From Bacteroidales bacterium (GTDB lineage: Bacteria > Bacteroidota > Bacteroidia > Bacteroidales > Muribaculaceae): 64,000 nt of DNA. Location: contig SUXI01000011.1 in NCBI GenBank assembly GCA_015060975.1, positions 17,134 through 81,133 on the forward strand. Reading direction: 5' to 3'. Under the pieces are notes generated by a model. That model was not told the origin of the DNA, searched no databases, and was given only the letters and a program-made list of their open reading frames with translations. This document shows positions 25,900 through 36,026 of the stretch, in pieces. Position 1 is the stretch's first letter. Every line of letters starts with the position of its first letter. The position numbers and the translations under genes are program-made.

Positions 25900-28800
25900 T
25901 TATCGAGCTAATGATAGATTGAGTGAAATACCGTAACTGCTATTGGTCGTAGGGTATGCTGTTGAAGAAACAAGCGGAGTGTTGATTTGATGGTCAATAT
26001 AAGCGCCAAGAGTGAGTCGTTTGCTCATTACATAATTAGCTGTAAAGTTGATTGAAATAGTGCGGGTTCCACTTGTGGCTTGAGTATAGTTGTTCTCAAT
26101 ATTGCGAATCAATGCCTGACTTTGTTGATAAGAGAAGTCGGCATTGAGAGTTAAATCATTACTAATGCCTGTTGATTTTTTCATTTTTAGAACAGAGTTA
26201 AAGCCAATGATTTTATATCCTGCCCCAACAGTAATCGCTTTGTTTGTGGCTTCTACAATTTGCCCAGCACTTGAGTTGAGCGTGAGGGTTCGCCCATCAC
26301 GGTATTCGGCGTTAAATGATAAATCATTTTTCATTGTTGCGTTAAAACCAATAAGAGGTGCGAATTTTTCGGTGATAGAAACCGATGATATGTTATATGG
26401 CGAAGATGGGATTGGAGTTCCGGTGAGTTCATCTAATGTGAATCCAAATTCGCCATCGGCTCCTACCCAATTCAAATAAGAAGAGTAAGAACCTACGGTG
26501 TAGGTACATTGATAAGCGTGTGTGAGCTTGAATGATTTGAAAATATTTTTCATGTTTCCAAGTTTTATCAAGCCATCGTAGGTTACACGCCAATTGGGCA
26601 ATACATGTGCGAATGACGGGAATGGACTGAGATATATGCTTGATGCGTTTTTACCTGTATATGCGGCAATAAATGACGGGATTAAAACGTCGGAGCTGGT
26701 TTGACTCACTGTCCCAACTTTAGGGTCAAACGGATTTCCGGCGTGAACATTGTCTCTCATAAATCCGGTCGCCGGATAGTTTAATCCATGGAATTTTTGT
26801 TCATATCGTTGTGCTACAATAGGTATATTTGACAGGAATGTCTCAAATGCTTCGTTGTAATATCCGTTATCGGCATTGCCAACACTGCGTAATGATGTAG
26901 CTATGGCACAATGTGTCATGGTAAAACTACCGGAACGAGATGTTGGCATATCGTCATACATGAATTGTATTTGATTAGTGCGATTGTCGGTTCTATTTGA
27001 GGTTAATTGAATTTTTAATCCTTTTACCGGTTCAAGGTTTAGTTCAACATTCAATTCTTTTGTTTTATTCCATATTGCAGGAGATGTTTGTCCATTGTCG
27101 GTAATTAGCCAACCACGGTCAAGAGCTCGGTCAATATATGATTCATCGGTAAATCCAAATGCAAAATCAAGACCGGGAGACATTGGTCCGTAGCTATTGG
27201 ATTGACCAAATATATTCCCGATTTCAGGAGAGAATAGAGGTAATGAAAGAGAGTTTGATGTGCGATAACGCACGCTCATATTTCGTGTCATTAATGCGAA
27301 TCGGGTTGCATATTCGCCAATTTCACGCCATATACTTTTATTTTCTTCGAGATTTTCGATAATTGTAAATTTAATATTTTGGTCTCCGCGCGTTAAAATT
27401 TCTATTGAGTTTGCATCAATAACACGCGATTTCACTGTAAATGGTTTGTTTTTGGTTGTAACTGCGGTTACTTTCACTTTTTTAGTGCGCAAATTGTGTT
27501 TTATTATAAGTGAGGTGTCTGACTCTAATTTATATGTGCGAATGAATTTTTTCGCTTTTCTATTAGCCGATTTTTTAGAATTTGAACCAAAGCGTTTTTC
27601 CACATCTTTTAGATATGGTATTTTTTTATAGAGTGACTCAAAATTAAGACGCCCATCAATACTCCATGTTGCTTGATTTGAGATTGTATTGCCAAGATTT
27701 ACATCTTCAACTTGAGCGCCACGATCCCACTTATACATTGAATTATAGGTAATCGAACCTGTTAAAAAGTCAAGAACCGGTATTTTGCTGAATGGAGCCT
27801 TGTATGTTGCTGTGAATGTTTGATTATAGGCCCATGGAGTTCCCATGTGAAGGATGTTTTGCCACACCGAGTCTTTCCATTCTCGATATTTATCGGGGAA
27901 TAGTTTTTTGTTTACCGCACCGATAGGTTCTTCTATTCGGGCCGATGTGTTTGAATTAAATGTGAAACTTAGTTGTTTGGTGAGGTTCCATGTTAATGCT
28001 AATTGACGATCCCATAAGAAGTTTTTGCTAACAGAAACTGGAAGTCGGAACATAACATCTACTTCACTACGAGTTTGTTGTTCGTAGTAATAACGAGACA
28101 TCGATGTGAGGAATGAGATTGAATTTGGTAAATAATTTATTTCCCAATCTTTAATGAATTTTAGATTTTTATTTTTACTCTTAATCCATGAGAACGGTTT
28201 GATACCTTTGACGTATGGAGAATATGAGTATTGGAAACTGCCACGATAATCATTTGTGTATTCATATTCGGTGGTAGGATCCATTTTGGTTTGCTTATTA
28301 AATGAAAAATTCAATGTGAAGTTAGCGGGGTCCCAAGGCATAGGATTCTTGCTTTGGACATCAAATTTTAATCCTGAAATACTGAAATTCTGTATTGTGG
28401 TACGTTCAATCGCAAAACCTTCGATCGAATCTTTTTCAGCTTCATTCGACGCATTGTCCAAAGCGTCTTTTAATAACACATCTTGGTCGAGCGGATTGTA
28501 TTTAGGTGATGTTTTTTCTTTTGAAATTGAATAATATATAGGCGCTTTCAATTTAGCTTTTTCAGGGAGGAAACGACCCAAATCGGTTTGAACAGCAAAG
28601 TTGTATTGTTCATAGTCATCCATGCGTCGGCTATTGAGTGATTGGTCAACGCCTCCGAATCCGGCGGTTTCTATATGTGCTCCAAAATTCAATGTTGCTA
28701 CATCTGAGATGCCGAGGGTTGCATTTGCTTTTGCCGCCCATCCGCCACCATTTTCAAAATCAGTGACTTTTAATTCATTAAACCACACTGTTCCATCTTT

Positions 28801-31800
28801 AGTGGTGCTGGAGTTGTTGCGCACCCCTACAAGTATCACTCTCACGTCGCTCAATGATGGGTTACCAAGCACATACATGCGATTGTTTTCATTATTTGGA
28901 TCCCGACCCGAGAATAATGTCGCATATCCAACACCGCTACCTTCTTCATTTTTTTCGATGTTGCGTTCTTTCTTTAGATTTACAAGATTCTGAAGATCGA
29001 TATCCATGAAGTTTGATGCCGGCCACACTTCATATTGGTCAGATGTTGAGTATGTGTTATATTTGCCCGGAGGGGTAAGAGTCAATGGTATTTCGTATTC
29101 ATAGTAGTTGCTTTTCACATCAGACCCAAGACGAATAAACATTGACATTTCTCCTGAGCGAAGACTGGTAACATCATCGATAAGAGCTTCGGCGTGAACC
29201 CACATTTGTAATTTTTTGTAATTGCGTAAATCGAGTTGTGTATTTCGATAAACGCCTCTGGCGTCACCTGCTTGCAATCCCACAACTTTCATCATTAAAG
29301 ATTGCTCATTAAGTTGAGTGATTTGAGATTGTCCGGGATCAACAATTCGTGTTACTCCGGGAGGTAATACATAGTTAACCGGTTGACGGTCGGCATTTTC
29401 TTCAATATTTACAACCGAAACGTCAAGTTGCCCTTCGGCTGGAGCGTCGCCACGATTATTTAGATTGAAATCGTATGTGCGCCATTCACCTCTCACAAGT
29501 TCTAACGTTGCGAAACGTAAGTGGGTGACTTGTTTAAAACCGGTCATAAACATACGGGCAAATCTGATGGTAGAGAAATCAGAGATAGATCCTACAACTC
29601 GTTCATAGTCATTTAAAGGTATTTTAAATTGATACCATTCAACCTCTTGATCTTGACCATCACGTGTGCGCACCATTGAGACTTGTTTGTCGGTGATATA
29701 GTTCTTTCCTACCACTAAATCCTCGGGACGGATAGATACCTTATATTGGAAATATCGTTCATACTCATTAAGCGTGTTGTCTTGATTTATATCTTCAACG
29801 TCGGGAACACTACGAGATGATTGATATAGAGGCTCATTACTATCCTCAGGCGACAAAGAGTTGCCTTCAACGCCATTATAATGTTTATATCGTTCAAGAA
29901 TAGATAGTCGTTCTTCGTCATAGTCATAACCTCTAAAGAAATGGTAATTATCATTTGCAGGGTCATTAAATGGCGAGAAACGGTCTTGTTGCATATCGGC
30001 AATAGTCGCCGGTGATAATTTTTGGCGTAATTTGTCGAGATAATTTAAGTAGGTTTCATGTTGAAATTCTTCATCATTGCTTAATCCATCAATACCCACG
30101 TCCTGTGCTAAACGTGCTCCGGTAGAGTTGTCAAATGCGTATGTTAGTGAATTTTGAGTTGAAACGTTACCCCAAACTGTAGATTTGAGAAATTGGTTAT
30201 TTCCATCTATGGGTAATCCATTTTCGTATGATTTCAATCCATCTTTAAGAATGTCTTCACTTAATTCACCAAAATTAAAATAAAGGTCACCACCGTCATA
30301 GTTAGGATTCTCAGGGTCAAGGAATGGATTCATCATCCAAAATTGGAGATATTCAATGTTTGATTGCTCAAAATTGGTGTTATCCATTTTACGCATTATT
30401 CCACCCCAACGTTTTTCGGGGAAGAGCAAATTGCCTTGGTCATCGATGTTTGTGGCGTCAAGGTTATATGGTCCGCGTTCGGTGGGATAGAATGACAGGT
30501 TTAATGTTTGAATAGTGGAAGATTCTCCGTAGTTTAATTCTCTGCCGGGGAATATTTCTCGTGAAGTTACTTCTCTAACGTATGGGTTGGAAAGTTGCTT
30601 TAGATCACTTTTTATGTAACCGGGCGCAAGACTTGAATTGCGTTGAGTGAACATTCTGTCAATATAATACCAAGAAAGCAACGCACGGTTTTTGCCATAT
30701 TCAATGTTGTTTGTTAATGATGCTTCGGGGAATAGAGCATTGGAGCCTTGTTCGTATGGGGTTGAAGCTAAGAACCAAGAATAAGGTGAACGCATATCAA
30801 CACCTGTTTGTGATGATTCAAAGTCGTCAACGTATGAACTTCCTTTGTTTGAACCCGATTGCTGTTTATGTGGCACAAGTTGAGCAAATTCACCGGTAAA
30901 ACTTAATTTTGAGGGTTGTGTGGCATTTACAGTGGGGATTTTGTTTAATAAATTAGTAAGCCACATGAATTCGGAATTATATGATATGTTTGCTCCCCAT
31001 ATTGTGTTGTTTATCACCTCATCACCAATGCTCACTTTTTCGGTTAAAGCTTTTTCAGAAAAATGCATCATCGTTGCTCCAATGTTGAAGTCTTTGTTGA
31101 TTTGGTATTGGAGGTCTAACCCAAGCAATGTCTTACGTTGTGTACTGAACATTGATTGATTTTCGAGTGAAACACTGATGTTTTGTCCCGAGTCGATAAT
31201 GCTTTGGTTGGTTATGGTTACAATCCCCATAGAATAATCTACGGTGTAATCGCTATTCTCAACAAGTGTGACACCTCCGGCAGTTACCACAACCGACCCG
31301 CGAGGCACGTTCATTGCGTTTAACCTTATCTGAGAGCCCGATGATGCTTGATATTCTCCCGATAGTATAAATTTGTTTTTATCGGCAAATTGTCGAGCGA
31401 CGACTAATGTAGAGTCATATAATTCATTATAGACATATTGTTCGGCAAGTACCGGATTATTGATTTTTTCAGCTAAATGTGAGCCAAAAGGTTCTGCAAC
31501 GGGGAATATTATTCGTCCGGTTGCCGAAAGAACAGTATAACCTTCAATATAATCAAAAAATCCGTCGGGATTAGATTGTTCATTGTTGTCTATACGATCA
31601 AGATTCATCACTTGCAGTAGTGATTGGTCATTAAGATTTGGAACCGGAAGATAGTTAATCTTAGTCCCGGTTGTGTCACTTAGATATTTAATGTTTAATT
31701 TGAATTTGTTTTTTTGTATTTTATATGCTCCAAGTGAATACACATTTTTCATCATCAAATCCCACATAGGCAATCGTGGGTTTACGGTTGTGCTTTTAAG

Positions 31801-33363
31801 CATTTTTACATAAAGGGAATTGTCGGTAGTTGTGACATCGCCCGAAAATTCTCCAACTTGAAACACTTGTCCGTTATAAGTATATTCGTATGCCACAGCA
31901 AGTACCTCGTCGGCATTTAATGCGCTTTTTATTGAGATATATCCTAAAGTTGCATTTAAGGTATATTCACTTTCACTTAATAGACGAGCGCTCTCAACTT
32001 TTTCAAAATCCTTACCACCATCAATTCCAAAAGCCGATAGCGGTTCAAGTGATTGAGTTACTAAGTTTATGTTGCGAGCATCGGGGTATTCGTTTTTGAT
32101 AGTTGAAAGCAGGTTGTTTGATGCGTTTGCAGGGTTGTTGAATGAATGGTCGGGAACCCAATATTTATTTGCCAATCGCTTGTTCTCACCTAAATCCATA
32201 AAAGCAACTATATTTCGAGATTGGTTATAGTTGTTGCTTTTGTTTGTAACCCACACTTCTATGCGTGTAATGTTTACACCCGAAGATACATATGGTAATT
32301 TTGAGGCAAATTTATCATAATTATCCCTGAAATAATGAGCTAAGAAGTAGTGGCGATTTTGGTCATACTCATCGGCGTTAATTTCAAAATCGGTTGTTTG
32401 TGCGCCACCTTTAGAACTGACGGTTTGAGATTCAGAGTTTTGTTGTGAGACGAGAGCTGTTGCCGTTAATTTGCCAAATTGGAGTTTTGTTTTTATCCCA
32501 AACAACGCCGCGCTACCTTTTATTAAAGAAGAACCGGTGGTCATGCTCACATTTCCGGCTTCGATACTTTTCACAATATCATCTTCTTTCCCTTCATAAG
32601 CCAGTTTGATGTTTTTGGAGTCAAAATCAAATGTCGCATCAGTGTTATATGACATGTTAAATTTCATACGGTCACCAACCGATGCGGTAATGTTGGCTTG
32701 TATTTTTTGATCAAAGTCGAAATATGTTTTGCGACGCGATTCAAGTGATAAAGATGGGTTGTCTGTTTTGTTTGACTTCACACCCACATTCATTGTTATA
32801 GAACCTTGTGTTTTGAGTTGAACTCCTCCCGGTCCGAAAATCTTTTCCAATGGACCTAACGCAAAGTTCATATCAAAAATATTAAAAGGCTCTTTTGCTT
32901 TGTTTTCAACAGCTTCAGAGTTTCGTTGTCTGTAATATTCTTGCATAGATTCTCTGATTTTCCAGTCGTTATACTGTTTTTCAGAGAGAATGAATGGTGT
33001 TATTATTTCCCTGTCCCCAACAGTTGTGCGTATTACATAGGTGTGTGTTATTGGATCGTATTCGGCATGCGATTCAATGTTTGAAGGTTGTTTTAGGTCA
33101 ATGGGCGTTTCTTGGGGATTCAATAATTCCTCATAAGAATGTGGCGCGGCTTGTTTTATAGGATAGGGGAGGTTGGAATCTTCGTTAGATGAATTATCCG
33201 AACTGCTTTTAATTGGAGCCACCGATTGAGCGGGAGCGGGAGCCTTGAGCGTTGATTTGTGATATTGAGCCACAGAAAAAAACGCCGAGGTTGAGAGTAA
33301 TGCAATGATTACCCCCAAAATATTTGCATATAAAATCCGTTTTTTTCTAATCCCTTTTCCCAT
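25900..33363 (-). CDS. sprA: Type IX secretion outer-membrane translocon SprA
   Basis: The 2487-residue protein matches SprA (Sov in Porphyromonas), the giant single-chain beta-barrel through which type IX cargo crosses the outer membrane. A signal segment lies at about 12-32. It is followed by a proline-rich stretch (APAPAQSVAPIKSS). Then come two large SprA-type motility domains, with repeated amphipathic beta strands to the end and a final ISLNLSLAR strand. Homologues have about 2400-2500 residues. ruvA lies 23 bp upstream, an arrangement kept in many Bacteroidetes. Expression is likely from the promoter in front of ruvA. The gene is intact, so the secretion system is probably functional, and the PorE-like gene at 50251-52236 supports this. 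Confidence 0.95.
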   Translation of the reverse strand: MGKGIRKKRILYANILGVIIALLSTSAFFSVAQYHKSTLKAPAPAQSVAPIKSSSDNSSNEDSNLPYPIKQAAPHSYEELLNPQETPIDLKQPSNIESHAEYDPITHTYVIRTTVGDREIITPFILSEKQYNDWKIRESMQEYYRQRNSEAVENKAKEPFNIFDMNFALGPLEKIFGPGGVQLKTQGSITMNVGVKSNKTDNPSLSLESRRKTYFDFDQKIQANITASVGDRMKFNMSYNTDATFDFDSKNIKLAYEGKEDDIVKSIEAGNVSMTTGSSLIKGSAALFGIKTKLQFGKLTATALVSQQNSESQTVSSKGGAQTTDFEINADEYDQNRHYFLAHYFRDNYDKFASKLPYVSSGVNITRIEVWVTNKSNNYNQSRNIVAFMDLGENKRLANKYWVPDHSFNNPANASNNLLSTIKNEYPDARNINLVTQSLEPLSAFGIDGGKDFEKVESARLLSESEYTLNATLGYISIKSALNADEVLAVAYEYTYNGQVFQVGEFSGDVTTTDNSLYVKMLKSTTVNPRLPMWDLMMKNVYSLGAYKIQKNKFKLNIKYLSDTTGTKINYLPVPNLNDQSLLQVMNLDRIDNNEQSNPDGFFDYIEGYTVLSATGRIIFPVAEPFGSHLAEKINNPVLAEQYVYNELYDSTLVVARQFADKNKFILSGEYQASSGSQIRLNAMNVPRGSVVVTAGGVTLVENSDYTVDYSMGIVTITNQSIIDSGQNISVSLENQSMFSTQRKTLLGLDLQYQINKDFNIGATMMHFSEKALTEKVSIGDEVINNTIWGANISYNSEFMWLTNLLNKIPTVNATQPSKLSFTGEFAQLVPHKQQSGSNKGSSYVDDFESSQTGVDMRSPYSWFLASTPYEQGSNALFPEASLTNNIEYGKNRALLSWYYIDRMFTQRNSSLAPGYIKSDLKQLSNPYVREVTSREIFPGRELNYGESSTIQTLNLSFYPTERGPYNLDATNIDDQGNLLFPEKRWGGIMRKMDNTNFEQSNIEYLQFWMMNPFLDPENPNYDGGDLYFNFGELSEDILKDGLKSYENGLPIDGNNQFLKSTVWGNVSTQNSLTYAFDNSTGARLAQDVGIDGLSNDEEFQHETYLNYLDKLRQKLSPATIADMQQDRFSPFNDPANDNYHFFRGYDYDEERLSILERYKHYNGVEGNSLSPEDSNEPLYQSSRSVPDVEDINQDNTLNEYERYFQYKVSIRPEDLVVGKNYITDKQVSMVRTRDGQDQEVEWYQFKIPLNDYERVVGSISDFSTIRFARMFMTGFKQVTHLRFATLELVRGEWRTYDFNLNNRGDAPAEGQLDVSVVNIEENADRQPVNYVLPPGVTRIVDPGQSQITQLNEQSLMMKVVGLQAGDARGVYRNTQLDLRNYKKLQMWVHAEALIDDVTSLRSGEMSMFIRLGSDVKSNYYEYEIPLTLTPPGKYNTYSTSDQYEVWPASNFMDIDLQNLVNLKKERNIEKNEEGSGVGYATLFSGRDPNNENNRMYVLGNPSLSDVRVILVGVRNNSSTTKDGTVWFNELKVTDFENGGGWAAKANATLGISDVATLNFGAHIETAGFGGVDQSLNSRRMDDYEQYNFAVQTDLGRFLPEKAKLKAPIYYSISKEKTSPKYNPLDQDVLLKDALDNASNEAEKDSIEGFAIERTTIQNFSISGLKFDVQSKNPMPWDPANFTLNFSFNKQTKMDPTTEYEYTNDYRGSFQYSYSPYVKGIKPFSWIKSKNKNLKFIKDWEINYLPNSISFLTSMSRYYYEQQTRSEVDVMFRLPVSVSKNFLWDRQLALTWNLTKQLSFTFNSNTSARIEEPIGAVNKKLFPDKYREWKDSVWQNILHMGTPWAYNQTFTATYKAPFSKIPVLDFLTGSITYNSMYKWDRGAQVEDVNLGNTISNQATWSIDGRLNFESLYKKIPYLKDVEKRFGSNSKKSANRKAKKFIRTYKLESDTSLIIKHNLRTKKVKVTAVTTKNKPFTVKSRVIDANSIEILTRGDQNIKFTIIENLEENKSIWREIGEYATRFALMTRNMSVRYRTSNSLSLPLFSPEIGNIFGQSNSYGPMSPGLDFAFGFTDESYIDRALDRGWLITDNGQTSPAIWNKTKELNVELNLEPVKGLKIQLTSNRTDNRTNQIQFMYDDMPTSRSGSFTMTHCAIATSLRSVGNADNGYYNEAFETFLSNIPIVAQRYEQKFHGLNYPATGFMRDNVHAGNPFDPKVGTVSQTSSDVLIPSFIAAYTGKNASSIYLSPFPSFAHVLPNWRVTYDGLIKLGNMKNIFKSFKLTHAYQCTYTVGSYSSYLNWVGADGEFGFTLDELTGTPIPSSPYNISSVSITEKFAPLIGFNATMKNDLSFNAEYRDGRTLTLNSSAGQIVEATNKAITVGAGYKIIGFNSVLKMKKSTGISNDLTLNADFSYQQSQALIRNIENNYTQATSGTRTISINFTANYVMSKRLTLGAYIDHQINTPLVSSTAYPTTNSSYGISLNLSLAR

Positions 33364-33386
33364 CTAAAATGCTTTGTCGCTCAATG

Positions 33387-33968
33387 TTACATCATAGACA
33401 AGGCTTTCTTAATCGCTGTTTCAACTTTTATAGAAGGCTCTGCGTCAAAAAGTTTTTTGAGCGTTTTCTGCGACTGAATGCGGTTGAACCCAAGCATTAC
33501 CAATGCTGCCAATGCTTCTTCAAATACGTCATTCGTCTCAGGCTGTTGTAATATTAACGCATCATATACGGGTTTTATTTTATCTTTGAGGTCAACAATT
33601 ATTCGTTCGGCGGTTTTTGCACCTATCCCTTTTACTTTTTTTAGTTGAGAGTGGTCTCCCGATAGAATAAATTGTTCTAATTGTGGGGCGGCGATTGATG
33701 ATAATAACATTCGTGCGGTATTGGCTCCAACACCCGATACTCCTATTAACAGTCTGAATAAAGAACGTTCTTGCTCATTGATAAAACCATATAAATTATG
33801 TGTGTCTTCTCTGATAATCTCATGCACAAGTAGTTTTGTTGTCTTGATATTCTCAAGTGCTGAAAATGTGGGTACCGATATGTTTATCATATATCCTATG
33901 CCATTACATTCTATAATGGCATAAGTGGGTGTTAATTCGCTGATTTCGCCTTTGATATATTCAATCAT
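33387..33968 (-). CDS. ruvA: Holliday-junction DNA helicase subunit RuvA
   Basis: The 193-residue protein starts with the RuvA OB-fold (MIEYIKGEISELTPTYAIIE, NGIGYMINIS). It has both helix-hairpin-helix motifs (LIGVSGVGANTARMLL and LKKVKGIGAKTAERIIVDLK) and the C-terminal RuvB-binding helices (NDVFEEALAALVMLGFN). RuvA binds four-way junctions and loads RuvB for branch migration. Length is normal. It precedes sprA by 23 bp. Confidence 0.97.
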   Translation of the reverse strand: MIEYIKGEISELTPTYAIIECNGIGYMINISVPTFSALENIKTTKLLVHEIIREDTHNLYGFINEQERSLFRLLIGVSGVGANTARMLLSSIAAPQLEQFILSGDHSQLKKVKGIGAKTAERIIVDLKDKIKPVYDALILQQPETNDVFEEALAALVMLGFNRIQSQKTLKKLFDAEPSIKVETAIKKALSMM

Positions 33969-34001
33969 GGAAATATCTTATTTATATGAAAATTAATAAT
34001 A

Positions 34002-34009
34002 CAAAGTTA
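34002..34009 (-). promoter_or_regulatory. -7 element for ruvA-sprA
   Basis: The minus strand reads TAACTTTG, 33 bases upstream of the ruvA start. The -33 region is weak. Confidence 0.55.
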
Positions 34010-34063
34010 CGCATAAATTTTCACTTTTAGAAAGTGTTGACTTCATAAACAGGTATTATTTAC

Positions 34064-34071
34064 TATCTTTG
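34064..34071 (+). promoter_or_regulatory. -7 element for the alanine symporter gene
   Basis: TATCTTTG lies 66 bases upstream of the ATG at 34138, divergent from the ruvA promoter. Only a loose TTGA is seen at the -33 side. Confidence 0.5.
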
Positions 34072-34137
34072 TAACTAATATTCCAATCTCACATCTTTTT
34101 AGATTTTTATTAAAGTGATTTAAACTGCTTCTAAGTA

Positions 34138-35517
34138 ATGGAACAATTTGAATATATAATTAAGTCGGTCAGCGGATTTTTATGGAGTTGGCCCATGTTG
34201 GTATTGTTGTTTGGCACCCATATATATTTAACGATTAAACTTCGATTCCCTCAGCGCAAGTTGGCTACAGCCATTAAATTATCTGTTGCGTCCGATAAGA
34301 AATCAAAAGGAGAAGTGAGCCCGTTTGCGGCGTTGACAACCGCGCTTGCGGCGACTATTGGCACTGCGAATATTGTAGGGGTGGCAACAGCTGTTTCGCT
34401 TGGAGGACCTGGAGCGGTTTTTTGGTGTTGGCTTACCGGTATTTTAGGTTTTGCGACAAAATATTCCGAATGTTTGTTGTCGATTAAATACCGCACGGTA
34501 TCACCTGCCGGCGTTGTCGTTGGGGGACCAATGTATGTGCTTAAAAATGTGCTTAAAATGCGTTGGTTGGCAATCTTGTTTTGTGTGTTTACGGTTGTCG
34601 CTTCATTTGGAATAGGTAATATGGTGCAGTCAAATGCAATTGCGCTTCTTGCAAATGAGTCATGGACGATCCCATATGAAATTTCAGGGGCTGTCACAGC
34701 TATATTGGTGATGTTGGTGATAATATTCGGTTTAAAAGGTATTGCGCGTGTTTGTTCTACATTTGTACCATTAATGGCGGCGATATATATAATAGGGTGT
34801 TTGTTGGTATTGATAATCAATATTGAATATATACCCGACACGATTGTTTTGATAGCGAAATGTGCTTTTAATCCCGAGGCAGCCGGAGGCGGATTTGTGG
34901 GAGCGGCTATAACGATTGCGGCACGCTATGGAATAGCGCGAGGATTGTTCTCAAATGAGTCGGGAATGGGTTCTGAACCCATTATAGCGGCATCGGCACA
35001 AACCCGAAATCCGGCACGGCAAGCATTGGTTTCGGCATCGGGTACATTTTGGGACACGGTTGTGATTTGCGCTCTTACCGGTATTGTTGTGGTAAGCGCA
35101 ATTATTGCCAATCCCGAGATAAGTTATAATGAAGGAGGACGACTCACTGCATTGGCATTCTCGAAGATACCGATATTGGGTGAACATATTTTGTCGATTT
35201 CGTTATTCACATTCGCTTTCTCCACATTGTTGGGGTGGAGTTATTATGGAGAAAAGTCCATCGAATTTTTATGTGACAAAAAGCATGCGGTTACTACCTA
35301 TCGCATTTGTTGGGTTGTGGCTGTATATATAGGAGCGATAGCAAACTTGTCGATAGTGTGGGGTATAGCCGAAATTATGAATGCATTTATGGCATTGCCC
35401 AATCTCATTGCGCTATTGTTATTGTCGGGGGTAGTGGCGAAAGAAACAAAATATTATGTATGGGGTAACCGCCTTGATGATTATGACCCCACGTCAAGCG
35501 CCAAGCAAAATCAATAA
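34138..35517 (+). CDS. Sodium:alanine symporter family protein (AGCS)
   Basis: The 459-residue inner-membrane protein has about 10-11 hydrophobic helices. It has the family core GTANIVGVATAVSLGGPGAV near 79-98, followed by WLTGILGFATKYSE, and later GIARGLFSNESGMGSEPI. AGCS carriers take up alanine or glycine with sodium ions. Length is typical. It is a single-gene unit between two intergenic promoters and the small gene at 35608. Amino-acid preference cannot be read from sequence. Confidence 0.95.
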   Translation: MEQFEYIIKSVSGFLWSWPMLVLLFGTHIYLTIKLRFPQRKLATAIKLSVASDKKSKGEVSPFAALTTALAATIGTANIVGVATAVSLGGPGAVFWCWLTGILGFATKYSECLLSIKYRTVSPAGVVVGGPMYVLKNVLKMRWLAILFCVFTVVASFGIGNMVQSNAIALLANESWTIPYEISGAVTAILVMLVIIFGLKGIARVCSTFVPLMAAIYIIGCLLVLIINIEYIPDTIVLIAKCAFNPEAAGGGFVGAAITIAARYGIARGLFSNESGMGSEPIIAASAQTRNPARQALVSASGTFWDTVVICALTGIVVVSAIIANPEISYNEGGRLTALAFSKIPILGEHILSISLFTFAFSTLLGWSYYGEKSIEFLCDKKHAVTTYRICWVVAVYIGAIANLSIVWGIAEIMNAFMALPNLIALLLLSGVVAKETKYYVWGNRLDDYDPTSSAKQNQ

Positions 35518-35607
35518 AACATTATTTTGTAACCGAGCCGTTGAACTTTAGTTTCACTGTTTTTGTTTTATTTTCAAAGATTAATTCTTATTTGATTTTT
35601 GGAAAAT

Positions 35608-35964
35608 ATGGCAAAGAATACAGGAATGGGGAGTGTTTTTGTTGAGTTACTCACAAAAAGCAACGATATGGGCAATCGTTTCATTGCTCCTGAGATTGAT
35701 GAGATAGTGAAAAATGACGAGTGTGCCGAGATGTTTGACATTCTTGTGGTAAATGCGTTGGGACACAAATGCCCTATTTGCGAATCGACCATCGACACGG
35801 CTATTGCTTTCATCATTGGGCGTTGTCACAATGAAATCAACGAAAGTGATTATGACGACAACGAAAAGTTGATAGAACGCCAACAATGCACCGATTTTTA
35901 CAACCAAGCAGCCCAAAACCTCAAACAACATTTCGACGAGTCGGGTTTGTTACATCGTTGTTGA
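35608..35964 (+). CDS. Small hypothetical protein with CPIC motif
   Basis: From ATG 35608 the protein has 118 residues. A TTG three codons earlier is not needed. I do not recognise the family. It is acidic and helical, has no signal peptide, and has four cysteines: a CPIC pair in the middle (KCPICEST), one in GRCHNEI, one in RQQCTDF, and a last residue Cys (LLHRC). The CPIC pair could hold a metal with the later cysteines. It stands alone after the alanine symporter (90 bp) and is followed by a hairpin, so it may be transcribed with the symporter. Confidence 0.65.
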   Translation: MAKNTGMGSVFVELLTKSNDMGNRFIAPEIDEIVKNDECAEMFDILVVNALGHKCPICESTIDTAIAFIIGRCHNEINESDYDDNEKLIERQQCTDFYNQAAQNLKQHFDESGLLHRC

Positions 35965-35978
35965 TAGAGAATAACAAT

Positions 35979-36015
35979 GGGCTGCGCACTTCACATTTTG
36001 CACAGCCCCTTAAAA
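35979..36015. terminator. Hairpin between convergent genes
   Basis: GGGCTG (35979-35984) pairs with CAGCCC (36003-36008), with further partial pairing inside. It lies between the stop of the small gene and that of the LRR gene. Flanking runs of A on the plus side give U-tracts on the minus strand only in part. Confidence 0.5.
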
Positions 36016-36026
36016 ATTAAGATTAG

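Noticed and set aside
35647..35931. Minus-strand frame opposite the small CPIC gene
   Set aside because: It is a shadow of the plus-strand gene without promoter or protein-like pattern.
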